Source: Archegozetes longisetosus (lineage: Eukaryota > Arthropoda > Arachnida > Sarcoptiformes > Trhypochthoniidae). From it: a stretch of 64,000 nucleotides of DNA. The notes under the pieces were generated by a model. It ran no database searches. It was not told the DNA's origin and worked only from the letters and a program-made list of their open reading frames with translations. Both the position numbers and the translations under genes were made by a program. The stretch lies in the NCBI GenBank assembly GCA_018873245.2, contig JAEMBT020000004.1, forward strand, positions 10,598,652 through 10,662,651, in the 5' to 3' direction. This document shows positions 23,601-36,897 of this stretch, in pieces. How positions within the stretch are numbered: the stretch's first letter is position 1; every line of letters begins with the position of its first letter.

Positions 23601-26600
23601 ACTTAGCCACTTTCCTTGAGCTTAACTTCAATTATTTTAAGCTTTTAATGAAAAGGTTGATGCGATTGCGTAACGATTACTAATTCGACATCGTACGTTC
23701 GAAATTACTTAATCCTAGAGTAATTATCAATGCAAATGAGCCAGTCATTCAATTTACTGTATTACTATTGTCCCCACTAGTCAATTATACTTGAATCACT
23801 TAATGAGTGTTGCAACACAACTCTGCAAATCGTAACACAATTCTATAACAACTTTCATGACAGAATCCTATAATTTGAATTTGAATCTAGATAAATATTC
23901 TAGTTTTCCTGCTTTACTATTGAATGTGGCATCTTGCTGTAAACCACAAGTAGTTTTATTAGAGTAAATTGCAGTAAGTTTTACTGATAGGCACTTAAAA
24001 ATCGTATCGAAATTTTTTCAACACATTCTCAGATAAAATTTAATGAGTAATTCGAAAATTTGTTTTCAGCATTAGTTTATAATTTTGAACATTGAAATTT
24101 AGACTCTGAAAACCAAAGGAGAGCAATATTTTTGTATGGACCGCTCAACCCCACCGATTTAGATCAGTCACATCGCGTCGTATGTCTTTTGATGTTAAGC
24201 ACAAAGTCTGACAGTTATGTACGAAAATAGTTTGTGAGTTATGAGGAAAAACTTATCTTATGATAAAAATTGGCATTTTCCAACAAGTCCGAAAGTACCG
24301 ATTTTTACCCAAAAACAATTTGTCTTCCACTTCCCCATCTCATGGAATAAACCAGAAGGACGTATAAAAATAAAGCCAGAGAACTAAACAAAAAATTAAA
24401 GTTGAAATAATCTGTGTCAGTGCTATTCAGGTTGATAGAATGCTGGAAAAAACCATTCTACAGTTTGTCCAATTTTACTCTAAACTAAACAATTTTTCTT
24501 CACCTTATTAATCAGTCATAAGTGTCAGACTAGAATTGAATAAGTTTATTATAGATTAGAGAAATGTTATCAATCATTTTGAATCGAAACGCGTAATTCA
24601 AAGATGGTGCTAAATAAAAATTATGTTGTAAGCCTATAAAAGATATGTAAAAATAGTCTTTTTTTCAACGCTAGTTATAAAACTTTGTACAGTCTGATAA
24701 GTTGACTTCCAAATGAATGAATCATTTCATTGCACTATTGATTGTAATTTTGATAAAAGGCAAAATCATAAACATCTTAACTCAATCTAATGAGTTTAGA
24801 GACAAATCGAACAGCGTGTTAGAGGCCTAGGTGTCAATTTCTGGTGCTAGCGTATCTTCCGTTATAGTTGGGCTAACGATTTTTCTTATTTGACATTACC
24901 ATCAAAAGTAAGGAATAGCTTGAAACGGAATACAATTGCTGTTAGTTGCCTTCCCATTTTTGTCTAGAGGCCACCTCTGTGCTAGCAATCTGATTGGGCT
25001 CGCTCATGTCTTTCTAAAGATATATTTATCATAGGGGTTTGGGCCTTATTCAAAATTCGTGTTACCAACACAGACATTTCGAAGCTTATCATTTGGAAAT
25101 AGAATCAGATAAATCATGAGCTGTGTGCATATTTCGACTAAATCAGTTTCGATCTATCAAATAAATAGTACCAATACCAAAATGACCCAAAAGTATTACT
25201 CTCTTTTATCTCTGGTTAAATTGTTTTCTGAATTAACTATATGCTAAATCAAGGTTAGGTTAGGTTAGGTTATACTGATAGGGGCACATCTGATCTTGAC
25301 TTAAATTTACAAATGATGTTCTGTAACAATGTTTTATAATAATGCAATTTTGTGTTCCATAGTAAACCCCGTTTTTATAATTGTTCCATTTGATTTTAAT
25401 TGCTTTGCTTTACGAATTAATAGTTACTATTTCTAACTAAATTGAGGCCAACATTATATCTTAGATTCTTTGATTTAATCCTTTCAAATAGTGTTTGATT
25501 GCATTGATTAATATTTTTTCTATAAAATCTAACAATTTAATCTTTCAAAATATGATACGAGCACTTAAATTAGTTCTAAAAATGAGTAAAATTATGCAAT
25601 TTGTGTGTCATTTTATCGAATATGTTTTAAGAATTACTGTTTGTTTGAGAACTCGACAAGCGATTGAAAGGACGGACACTTTTATAGAATCAAAGCTATA
25701 AAGTTCGATAAACTTGTTTCCAAAGTTGAATTAACACTAATAGACTGTTCGCATTGATGCTTAAGGTGTGTGACTCAAGCGAGATATGCCTAAGCACTAG
25801 CCTGAATAAAGCTGGATTGACTGAAGCAAACTAAATAACCCATAATTATGCTATAATGCCCAACAGCATTGTTAAGCAACCTACACTAATTAAAAATGAA
25901 AACCACACAAAACAATTAAAATATAAATTTAAAAATTTACTAATAAATCTAATAACTTTGATCTATATATCTGTTCCTCGACTTTATAAGATATAAAATT
26001 GTGGAGATTTAGATAAATTTGAAACAATTATGAGACTGACTTAAGCAAAACTGGCGATCAACATTTAGCTTAAGTATTGCATAAGAAATGTTTAACCAAA
26101 AGCCAATTTGACTCTACACTCAACTAGTCGTTGATAATATTTAAATAAAATAAATTAAAATTCATACTTTTCATGTGATGATGTGATGACTAATTGAATA
26201 GTAAATTATAGTATAGGTTGATTTACTAAAACTAAGGCAAACGACATAATGTTAAGTCAAATAAACTGGTTTAAAGTCCATTAAGTTTATACGTGTCGGG
26301 ATATCTCATTGCATGCATTGGTCGTAAACATGTTTTCAGAGCATAAGCGAATCGATAGTCGTATTTAATCTGCAAAATATATTTTTATTTACAATTGACT
26401 CGAATACAGAATCTTGTTTATCGAAATTAAGTCAATTTTATACAAGTAGTGATAAAATATACAATAAACTCTTTAAATTTGAACAGTTTTTGACAACAAA
26501 TTTGGTTTTAGTTTAAATAAAACAATATTTACAATAAATAAGAAATGAGAAATCATTTCCATCTGACATTTTGTTGATAGAATTGTATGACTTTTTGTGG

Positions 26601-29600
26601 ACACTTGACATTTGCAACATAATTGGGAACCAATTCGCATCCATTAATTCCTTGCCATTTAATTAATAACATGATAATACCTTTGGTTTCAGTGACACCT
26701 AAAACCCGCTCTGCCACCAAACCCTTATCAAAGCCGTACGATTTCTTCAGATGTTTCAACTGAGACAATTTTCTCTTTTTCTCAAAATTATTCTTCTCTT
26801 GTTCTTGTTTTCTGATTCTTTCGAATTCTTCAATAATTTCAGGACATCTTAAGTTCTTGATTGGTTCCCAAGTGTTGTCCTCGTGAGAAAAGCCCTTCCA
26901 TTTGAGAAAGTATTCGATTCTTCCCTTCCGAATACGTTTGTCGATAATTTTTTCTACGTGAAATTCTCCTTGTTCGATGTTTGGACTCGATTCTCGTCCT
27001 AACCTCTCTCTGCGTAATCTCTTAGAACTCATTCTCCAGTTTCCAACCAATTATTCAGACGTCAAAAGCATTTGAATTAAATTCTAAACGAACTATTTAA
27101 GTAATATTTCAATATAATTAAAACAATTAACGATTGGGGTTTGATTAAATGAATTAAAAGATAACTAAAAGACGATCGAAAGGAATATTTAGTGAGTTGA
27201 ATGATGCGTTAATTGGAGACAAGCTATGGGTTCAGTTTTGGTAAAGAATAAGCACTAAAATGATAGCATAGGCTTGTATTGAGTGGTTTTTAGTATATTA
27301 CTTTTCGTCACTCGCTATCTCTCACTAATACGAATAATGACCTTGAATTTTAGTTACTCTCAACTCACTATCTCCATACCAATTGCTGGCATTCTTTCAT
27401 ACTTTTTTTTTATAGCTTTGGAAATTTCACTGAAGCGCGAATTTTAAACTCCAATAACATTTGTGTGACCTTGGATTTTGTTAAATTTACAAGCGACTTT
27501 GAACCATTGTCTTGATTATAATCAATTAAATGTATATCTTTTTAAGAAACTTAAATACTTGAGTGAAGGCTAACTCAATGTTATTGAAATTTGAACTCAT
27601 ATTTGAATTAGAATCATAGATGAGTACAGCGTTAGTCGGATTAGTTGAATGTTTAGAAAACTGGTTTTCTATCTGAATACGCTATTCGATAGAGAGCATT
27701 AAGCACATAAGATAGACAAGTTTTATGTTTTCTCTTCACTCTAAATATGTGTTCATCTAATCTATAGATTGAAACTTTTCGGAACTTCAATTCTTATAAT
27801 TTCGTAAACATTTTCTCGAAACATGTTTATTCAAAAGCTTTCAATAGAGAAAATCTATATTAGACTTGTTTAGAGATAAAACTGCTGCCAAGAATCCGGA
27901 CATTTTGAAATTCGAATTAGATAATTACGATTCTGTGTGTATTAGTTGACTATTCAGTAAATCAAATTTAAAAAAGCATTCAATATATAGGTTTAGGTGA
28001 ATTTTCAAGCTATAATTTATGACTTTAAGGTGGTTTAGGTTTGTTTTTTCATTTAACAATTATAATTAATTGCAAATTTGTCACAAGTTTGCATTTGAAA
28101 GTCTAATAATTAAGTAAATTTCAAAACAATCTCAGTAATATTAACTCAATTTTTCTTATTAAGATAATTATTTTAATGCATTTGTTATTATTTCATTCTG
28201 ACATTCTCTATATTAATCTGTATTCATCAAAATTCAGACTGAAAACGATTCAACATATAATGCATTCGAGAAAACCGGTTATTCGATCACCATTTTTTTT
28301 ATATATAATGGCATATTGTGTTTGATTCATTGCCCTCTCAATGTATGTGCAGATTCAATATAGACGTAAAGCTGCTATTATTATACTTTGGAATCATGTG
28401 ATTCTAAGTTAGAGATTCTGTTTGAAAATCAACTTTGTAATTCATTTACCCAGAATATTGCACTCGACTATGATTTTGACCAGATAAAACAGGTTTTCTA
28501 AATTCTATAGCTATCTATTGAATAAATAGTTTATAATTATCTGAAGTCTAGTAACGCACGATACAGTTTAGATGATGGTAAAATCTAATTCAATAGCGAT
28601 AATAATTGTGAATAGTATTTCTCAAGTTTCAACTCATTCTCCATGATTCTAACAAGATTTTCCTTTCAGACAGTATTTCATTGAATAATAACCTAAATAT
28701 AGACTATTACATGATCTCTGAGGGACTTTTGACTTGTTTTATTCAAATGCGTCAAAGATATATTTGAAATTTAAAATAGGATTTGTGACTACGCTAGTAG
28801 CAATGTTTTCCTTTAAATATTCTACTTGACAAAAATGAATCTTATCAAACGTACAAAGAAGTGAAACTCCGCCCTTTTTCTCACTGATGAATATGATATC
28901 TATACAACATTTTGTCTTTACTCAATAGTAGTTTCGTTCACACGAGTTTGAAGATTTACGTCAAAATATTGAGAGCAATGTTCTAAAGAAATAGTTTAGA
29001 TTTATGGATTTATAAAATATCGCTAAATGCTCTTGTTACACTAAAATCATTTGAAGAATCTTCATCAAAATTGCTTTTTATGGAGTTTCTACGCAACCAA
29101 ACATTCCTGAAACAAGTTTCATAAACAAAAATTTCAAAAAATTAAAACAACTTAATATTTACACAATGAAATAGTTAATAAGACTTGCTTTGCAATAACC
29201 AACCAAGTATAGGTATTGTGATCAGCGATATTGTTCGCCTATTATTTCAATAAGGAAAACTAAGTCTGTTTTGCAAATCTAAATTTCCTTATCTAATTCA
29301 ATGAAGTAGAGGCGACGAAAGTAGCGTTGTTTTTATTTTTAATGAGCGTAAAAATTGTTTTAAAAAATCGAGTCAATTATATTTATTTGTATTTGCAATT
29401 TAAATAACTGATAAACAAATGAAAAGTGAGGAGAGGTGTGCCACTCGACTCATATCCTTTTGAAATGATCCACTTTGATTGGAAGTTGCACTCAAACGTG
29501 TCTCATATTTATGAAAATTGGAAACAATTTCCAAACATTTGAAACATTGTACTGAGACCGGAAACAAATTTGAGAAACAAAAATCTTAGGAACTTGTTCC

Positions 29601-32600
29601 AAAAATGTTTGGTCGAGTAAACGCAAATTTAGAATGATTAAAAAATTTAGTCATTAAAAGATTAAACTTATTTCTGGCGCATTTTTGGAAGAATTGACTG
29701 ATGCTTGGTTTGAATCAATAAATCCGAACGAAATTCTATTATATGAACAGAATATAAATCTATATTCCGAGTGAAACTAAAGCTTATTCTCAAGATTTAT
29801 GCATTCAAAATGCGTGAATTGTGTTATTAAATGATTGAAATTGTAGCAATGATATCCTAATTTAGAAAAAGTATCATTTTCAATACAAACATACCTTTGA
29901 AACGATAGAATTGTTTTGCAAAAACAAATTCATACAACGACTGGGTTTCTTCCAATACTTGTAAATTGCATCTCATATCACAGAACTTACACTCAAATTG
30001 CTTATCGCTGACAATCCTGCGCGAAGCGCATTCTGTGTTAGAGAATATTTTTATAGATTCGACTTAGAATTGCGCCATTTATTGATTTTTATTCTGCTCT
30101 AATGCTTGCAGTATGAGAACACTTCAGTCAGCGCACAAATTCAGAATACAGAATATACGAAATGATTATCGGAAAATATTCTGTAGCCAACCCTCTACAA
30201 TCAATTTATGATCGCTTCAATGCCTTTTAATTTACATTTTATTACAATTCTTTTTATTTTGTTCAAAAATTGAACCTTTTCTGAAAAATAAAATTTTAGT
30301 TATAAAATATTTTTATTTTCAACCATTTTTTCTATCAGATATGCTTTGGATTGTTCAACATTGGTGTATCAGTTGATGTTCCGATACCGCAATACAGTGT
30401 TTTATCGATAATAATTACTTATTCATCAATTCAATGGATGATCGGAAAAATCGCTGTAAGCATTGGATCTAGTTACCAGATTACATACATGTATTATAGC
30501 ACAGTCTATCTTGGTTATAATCGATACTCTTTGATTGCATCAACCCGTTCAATATAAGTAGGGCAGACTGTATATGAGCAAAGAATCAAGTTCAGAAACA
30601 CTTAACAAACCATTTAGATGGATTATTGGCTTATTATTTCGTAAATATTTAGATTAAGTTCCCAAATATTAGCGAACATGAGACTCGATCTGATTGTCTC
30701 TACGCTCGAATCTAAAATCAATTTCGACATTTCGAGCCATGATTTAAAGCTTTCTCCCCTGAGCTTGAATTTGAGATCAGCTAAATCTGAGCTCTTGCGC
30801 ATAATTGGTAAGTATTTTATTTAGTTTGATCATCATCCCCATCATCAATAACTTGGCTGATAATGAGGTCAATTGTTAAGATTTTGATTTTAGTAAATTT
30901 CCTAATAAAGTAAGTAATAAATTGGTGCCAATAAGTGACAGGCCAGGGATTCACGCATTTTTGCGAAATAAGCATGTGATTAGCGAATGTCAGTGCCTTT
31001 CAAGTCATGATTTTAAAGCTCTTCACTTGATCATAGAAAGATTGACGAAAACAATCACTTTCAAAGCCATTCTGTTGACTTGTTGTGATGCAAAACTAAG
31101 ACATTATTTCATAAGAATCTGTGAAACTATGTAAAAGCGTTGTACAATCTATTAATCTGGTTATAATGTTTAAGTTAGGCTTATGTTCAACTTATACTAC
31201 TTAATCACATGATAATCGGCTTAGATTGGCACGAAAAATATAAACAATATAACTTTTAATTTGATCTAAACTGTGATTTGTTATGAAATATGTTTTACTC
31301 ATATTTAAAATTTGATAAGATCTGACTTCAATTATTTGCAAATAAGAGATTCTAAGAATTAGAGGCGCAGCACAACAAATTTCGAAAGAATAGTAATTAG
31401 AACTACATTGGTAATTGGATCCACTTTCTTATCTATTTATCATGAGTGAATTGAAAAATCAGCAATAATGCAAATCGCTTTTGCATTAAATAGACTTAAT
31501 GATAGAGTCGAGCATTTAATTTCTACTTCACTTCAAGAATCGTTTAATGAGCGTCATTCCCAACAATACTGACCTTTTAAGGTATTAAAGCTACAAAACT
31601 GTTTAATTTGATTTTGGTGTCACGGAGACAGTACTCGAAAATTGATTGAAGTTGATCATTAAGAAAGTTTAGTATGAATAGGATCTCTCGCGATTGTATA
31701 CAAGCACGTTAACATCAACTGTAATTGTGATGCAGTATTTTAGTATAAATTTATTTCAGCTCAAATAGAGTACGACTTTTCTCGAAACGGGACAAGAGCG
31801 AGGAGAACACGAACTTTAGATCATTGTTGAACACTCCATAAATCTTGTTAAACATTATAAGGACAGTACTGTTGAGTTTTTTATTATCATAAGGAAACAA
31901 ACAATTAAATGATGAGAAAAAGTACCTTTCCTCAACTGATCTTCAGTCTAATATATTTTTTGACTGACTGGCTAAGTACAAGTGGATCGTTAATGAATAT
32001 GAAAAGTCAATGTCTGAATTTGATTAGAATATATTTAGAACGTGAAGAAGTGAAAGTTAGCTAAGTTAGCTTGAAGGTTGTTCAGTTGAATGGGAACGAG
32101 TTGTTAAGTGTCTGTAAACATAAAAAATTGATCGAATCTATGCTAGTGTAATAATTACATGTTCCAGAAAATTGAATTATATTTTATTTTTAAAAATAAT
32201 AATCACGCGCTTTTCTCATTAAATGCATATTTAGGTTCTGAAGGAAGTGAAATGTTGCCTATTATTGTTTGTTTGCCTTTGCACAACATCGCTCTTATGG
32301 GTACCATTGCAGGTAAATTATGAATCAAATTTGCACAAAATCAAACGTAAATGCCAGTCATCACAAATTAGGACACCAGTCATATAAATAAGTATTATTT
32401 CTCTTTCAAATAATTACAGTTCGTATTCTTGCGCTCGTGCTTTGTTTCAACATCTTGTGATTCTCAGCAAATGCTATTGTCTTACGGCTGCCTTTTCTCT
32501 GCAGTCACATTAGTTGTAATCAGAGTTTTTCTATTTATGCAACTGTTGAGAGCTCATCGAAATTTTGGTTACGGTCTCGCAGATTCAGGTCTCAAATAGC

Positions 32601-32729
32601 TTTTTCATTAAAAGCTTTCGATTTGTGCAAATATATTAAACTGTTTATTAAAATTTAGCTTTTGTTGGATTAGTCAACGAAACGACTCGTCTTCTGTCTC
32701 GTACCCAAACTCAACACTTGGATTTATGA
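20669..32729 (+). CDS. Unidentified multi-pass membrane protein, 332 residues
   Basis: Eight exons: 20669-20743, 20983-21154, 21228-21373, 22299-22469, 30339-30455, 32235-32312, 32420-32588, 32659-32729. They sum to 999 bases; all junctions have AG/GT borders and consistent phase, and no internal stop appears. The protein begins [20 protein letters not shown], a short polar N-terminus, then [17 protein letters not shown] starts the first of about six or seven hydrophobic helices (near residues 38-55, 70-90, 100-122, 132-150, 184-215, 225-250 and 265-290). It ends [10 protein letters not shown] do not recognise the family. Motif-like spots are [14 protein letters not shown] and [14 protein letters not shown]. 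The fourth intron (22470-30338) is 7869 bases and carries an HP1 gene on the opposite strand; the fifth (30456-32234) is 1779 bases and holds only chance frames such as 30922-31134. An AATAAA lies at 32876. Extra small exons in the long introns cannot be excluded. Confidence 0.7.
25253..25272 (+). repeat. Short interstitial (TTAGG)n tract
   Basis: Twenty bases of GGTTAGGTTAGGTTAGGTTA, about four units of the arthropod telomere repeat TTAGG. Too short to mean a telomere; it may be chance or a healed break. Confidence 0.6.
26553..27050 (-). CDS. HP1 / chromobox heterochromatin protein
   Basis: Role in family: HP1 binds H3K9-methylated histone tails and dimerises to compact chromatin in the nucleus. 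A single open frame of 165 residues from ATG 27050; a second ATG at residue 7 (MSSKRLRR) could be the true start. Chromodomain at about 29-79: [31 protein letters not shown]. Chromo shadow domain at about 106-164: [33 protein letters not shown] Lys/Glu-rich hinge ([15 protein letters not shown]) lies between. The methyl-lysine cage reads Phe30, Trp51, Phe54; the first is Tyr in most HP1 proteins, while Phe at the third is common. No intron; it lies inside intron 4 of a membrane protein gene on the other strand. It may be a retrocopy or simply an intronless member. The frame is intact, so probably functional. Confidence 0.92.
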   Translation of the reverse strand: MVGNWRMSSKRLRRERLGRESSPNIEQGEFHVEKIIDKRIRKGRIEYFLKWKGFSHEDNTWEPIKNLRCPEIIEEFERIRKQEQEKNNFEKKRKLSQLKHLKKSYGFDKGLVAERVLGVTETKGIIMLLIKWQGINGCELVPNYVANVKCPQKVIQFYQQNVRWK

Positions 32730-33383
32730 TTTTAATCTTTGTTCAGTAAGAATTTAACTCTATTTTTAACAAGCCTTTTCTACTAAAACTATAGCAATAC
32801 TTAAAACTAGTCCATAATTTGATGCCAAAAAATTAAAAATTTAATATAGTTTTAATATAATGAAAATGTTGAAAAAATAAAGTAAACACAAATGTTTGTA
32901 TTAGCTAATGCTCAAATGAGTTCTTACAATAACATTGACAATGAATTTGTTTTTGTAATCGATATTTTTATAAAGATTTACCTAATTTCTTATCGTTAAA
33001 ATTTTAATAAATTAACATTGATGCAAGTTGGATTTGTTGCTCAGTTAAAAATAACTAAACTTTGAAATGTTCACTAACAAGTCTGTTACAAGATTGAGAC
33101 CTTCATTCACTCAACCGTTAGTTTCAGTCAATTTTAAGTGAATGCTTTCAAATTTCAACCAATTTTATAGTTTATTACTTGTTTTACCTTTAATTTATTC
33201 GACTAATAAACAATGAAGCAGGAGTTGATGATCACCTAAAGATTCTTGAAATTGACGCAAACAAGAACTTTCGATTTGAAATGGTGTGACGTTTGAATAA
33301 GAAATGTGATCATGACATAAAAAGGGTTCGTGAGAATAATATGTGCTGAGTATTGCGTTAGTCTTCAATCTTATAGCTTTACA
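32730..33383. other. Spacer between membrane protein and peroxidase A
   Basis: 654 bases with no frame. AATAAA at 32876-32881 is the likely poly(A) signal of the upstream gene. Promoter of peroxidase A presumably lies near the right end; no clear TATA box was identified. Confidence 0.5.
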
Positions 33384-36300
33384 ATGAAAAAACTTTTCTA
33401 CTTTCTATTATTCTTGTGGTAAGTTTTTCGTATCCACTCTAAGACAACTGATGTTGAATCGGATTTTCTGTTCAGCCAAAGCTGTGATTCTTCAAATTCT
33501 GATACTCAAAAGCCAGTTGTTTGGACCGCATCTAATGAGATCGATAATGAAATATGTTCCAAACTTTCACTCAGTGACAGTGATATCGAGACAGCATTAA
33601 TACATGCAAATAATCTTAATCAAAAACTTAAAATTATTGAGAGTGATATCGAATCCAAGCAGCTTTACATCAATACCTCTAAGATATCAACTGCTGCTAG
33701 GCATCTGATCCCTTCTCAAAATCGGCAATATTTGAGAGAAATACATAACAATCAAAGAGTCTACGAAGAAGCGTCGCGTCATCTCATTAAAAAGTAACTA
33801 AATTTCATTTAACTTATTTCTGTTTTATGTTGTTTTCTACCAATACTACCATAAAGACAAGGATTGAGGTTAAAATGAAAATTTGTTTAGCTTTAGTTTG
33901 ACAAAAGATGATGTCCATGGTTTGAAACATATAGATATAGATAAGATAATACTGAGTCGAACAAAACGTCAAACATGTTTATCACAAGCTCCTATTCCGT
34001 GCTCACGAAGTCGATTTCGTACAGCAGACGGCAGTTGTAACAATCTTCGAAACACTCGATGGGGAAAATCATTTGAATGTGTGACTCGTTTGATAGATCC
34101 GGAATACGCTGACGGTTGTATTAAACTATGTTCTACAACTGAAATTTATAGTGTTCTTACTAATCAATTATAGGCATATCGGTGCCAAGAGTTGCACGTT
34201 CGGGACAGCCACTACCTAATGCAAGAACCCTCTCGGGCAGTATTCATCCTCAAGAGGATGCGAGTGCAAACTTCACTCACATGCTGATGCAATTCGGACA
34301 ATTTTTAGATCATGACATTTCTTTGTCACCTGTGACTCAATTAAGAACAGGTGCCATTCAGTGTTGTCCGCGCCCGACGCATCCTGACTGCTTTGAAATC
34401 TCAATACCTCGAGACGATCAATTTTACTCGCGAGTCGGTAAGACATGTATGAACTTTGTTCGATCGATTCCCTGTCAAACGTGTAGATTCGGACCTCGTT
34501 TACAACTAAACGAGTTGACGTCTTTTATCGATGCGTCAAATATTTACGGGAATACTAACAGTGAAACTAATGCCTTGAGAGATAGAGATGGTATGAAACA
34601 AACAAAACTATAAATATTTCTCGTTTATCTTATTAATTTAACTGATTATCTCATAAGTTTTATGGTAAAAACAAAGTAATTTTGTTTTAAGGTCGACTCG
34701 CGGTTGGGCGCGACAAAAATGGAAGACCAATACTTCCTCAGAGTAACAATATTCTTAATGATCAGTGCAGTAAACCTAATCAAAATAAAATATGTTTTCG
34801 TGCTGGCGATAACTCTCGTGTCAATCAACATCCAAGTCTGACTGCTATTCACACTCTTTGGGTAAATGAGAGCTCTATTGCATGAATTTTATTACTGTCC
34901 AAAACTTCATAGTCCTTGATAGCAATCATGAGTAATGCGTTTTTATGGATACTTTTCATCAGATTATAATATCTTCAGATATTAGCAAACTTGTAAAACA
35001 CTCATTATAATAATGAAAGCCAATTAGAAACCAAATTTGGTGACAAATCGATCATGATAAGGAGGTTAACGCAGCAATGGTCTACTTCTTGTCACTATCT
35101 AGGATTAAGTTTTCAATTTTTACGCACTGATTCATACTGTATAGTAACAACTTTTGTAATGAATATTTGATTTTATCAATTTTCCCATTGATGTTTCCTA
35201 AATAGTTTTTGACTAATGACTTGTCACTCAATTTGTGATTATTGATACCTATAGTTGAGGCAACACAATAGAATCGCTACAGCACTCAAACAATTGAACC
35301 CTGGTTGGGAAGACGAAAGGCTGTTCCAAGAATCAAGGTTTGCTTTTTGGACATCAAGTCAATTTTGCAGATTAATGGTGTCAACTACTTTTCAGGAGAA
35401 TAGTTGGGGCGCAGATGCAGATGATTACTTATAATGAATTTCTACCGGTAGTGATCGGCAAGAAAGCGATGGAATTCTACAAGCTTAGTGTCCTTAGTTC
35501 TGGTTTCACTAAATATGACCCCTCAGTTAATCCGTCAATTTTGAGCGAGTTTTCGAGTGCTGCCTTTCGTTTTGGACACAGTATAATAAACGGCAAGTTC
35601 ACAATGATTGGTTCTAAGAGTCAGACCTCTTCATTCAATCTTCGAGACAACTTCTTCTCTCCATTCCGTCTCTATGACGGACAAATGGATTCTATTCTTC
35701 GTGGTTTATTAGCCCGAAGTGCACAACGATTCGACCCGTTTTGTCATGGAGATTTACGCAATCATTTATATAAACCAAATGGTTCTCCTTCTGGTTCTGA
35801 TTTGCCGGCAATGAACATACAAAGAGGTCGTGATCATGGAATTCCTGGATATACCAAATACCTTAAATTGTGCTTCAACGAAGTAATTTTATTTCAGTCA
35901 AAACTTTCGTAAACTATTTTGAAGTTTTATAAATTTTTAGGACATCTCATCGTTTGAACAATTGGATCAATATATGCCTTCAAAACAGAGAATGAGGTTT
36001 CAACAAAACTATCAACACGTTGAGGATATCGATCTTTTTTCTGGAGGAATATCAGAACTGCCACTTCTGGACGGGATCGTTGGCCCAACATTTGCGTGTA
36101 TTATTGGTATTCAATTCAATCATCTTAAACATGGTGACAGATTTTACTTTGAGCACGAAGGACAAGACGGATCATTCACTTCTGGTAAGTTTTACATTTA
36201 ATTTATCATTCAATTGATTGGAGTGCATCTTCATTTCGATTATCTTTTTGATCAAATGTCTCACAACAATAGGTCAATTGCGATCTCTTCGCCAAACTTT

Positions 36301-36510
36301 GTTTTCAAGAGTGATTTGCGCAAATGGTGATGATTTCGCTAGAATTCATTCTCGAGTATTCCTACTCAACAGCGATAAGTATGAAAAATAAATAAATCAT
36401 AAGTACGATTAACTGAATGTGTCCAACATTTGATTTGTAGTGATCCAAACTTGAAAATAAAGCCCTGCAACGAAATCCCTGACATCGACTTAACTGAATG
36501 GCGTGAATAA
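33384..36510 (+). CDS. Secreted animal haem peroxidase A (chorion-type)
   Basis: Exons 33384-33418, 33476-33793, 33891-34114, 34174-34590, 34692-34861, 35255-35337, 35396-35882, 35941-36184, 36273-36378, 36441-36510; consistent phases, 717 residues. Family role: uses hydrogen peroxide to oxidise halide or tyrosine and can cross-link extracellular proteins. Signal peptide [16 protein letters not shown]; an acidic propeptide ends in a furin-like site RTKR (141-144). The catalytic domain starts [15 protein letters not shown]. Distal site GQFLDHD: Gln235, Asp238 (haem ester position), His239. Catalytic Arg374 is in SRVNQHP, with Gln377 where mammalian peroxidases have Glu. Proximal His477 is in FRFGHS. 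Other family motifs: [13 protein letters not shown] and [13 protein letters not shown]. The start of exon 3 could instead be 33897, two residues shorter. Head-to-tail with peroxidase B 390 bases on. Confidence 0.93.
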
Positions 36511-36597
36511 ATTGGCAAAAGAGTCAAATATTTTACTATTAATTGTCAATTTGTATAGTTTAAATGCTCATTATATATAGATTAACATATTATATGA

Positions 36598-36603
36598 AAT
36601 AAA
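36598..36603 (+). promoter_or_regulatory. Poly(A) signal AATAAA, peroxidase A
   Basis: Hexamer 88 bases after the stop codon of peroxidase A; the next gene begins 300 bases later. Confidence 0.5.
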
Positions 36604-36897
36604 TATGGAAAATTTGTTTATCTCACATACAATTTTGAATTATTGATCAAGTGTTTGTGTCAGCAAATTTAGTGAAATTGGATAAAACAAATTTGTGCTG
36701 ATTTACAAATTCTTATCTGATATCCTGTTAGCACTAAATCAAGTAATCATATCCTGTGTTAATGCCGAATATGCAGTCTATTGTATTCTAGCGGTTGAAA
36801 TAAGCTGTTAGAAACAAGACTTAGTCTTTGTATCTAAAGCCATTCCTTCCTTTTTTGGATGTGTTGCATTTTGGCCCCTGTCATAAGAAGTTATTAA

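Larger units (their letters stand above)
22470..30338 (+). other. Long intron 4 hosting the HP1 gene
   Basis: Starts GTAAGT and ends TATCAG before the next exon. Apart from the HP1 gene (26553-27050, minus) and a short TTAGG tract (25253-25272) I see no gene. The frame at 25495-25701 has no recognisable features. Segments at about 24110-24370 and 24815-25050 are less AT-rich and may be old repeats, but no ends were found. Confidence 0.6.

Noticed and set aside
25253-25272. Telomere (TTAGG repeat)
   Set aside because: Only about four units, inside an intron of a gene model, with ordinary sequence on both sides.
25495-25701. 68-codon frame in intron 4
   Set aside because: No domain, AT-biased composition, no splice partners in phase.
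30652-31134. Frames at 30652-30809 and 30922-31134 as exons of the membrane protein gene
   Set aside because: Neither can be joined in phase to exon 5 or exon 6 with good borders, whereas skipping them gives a perfect join.
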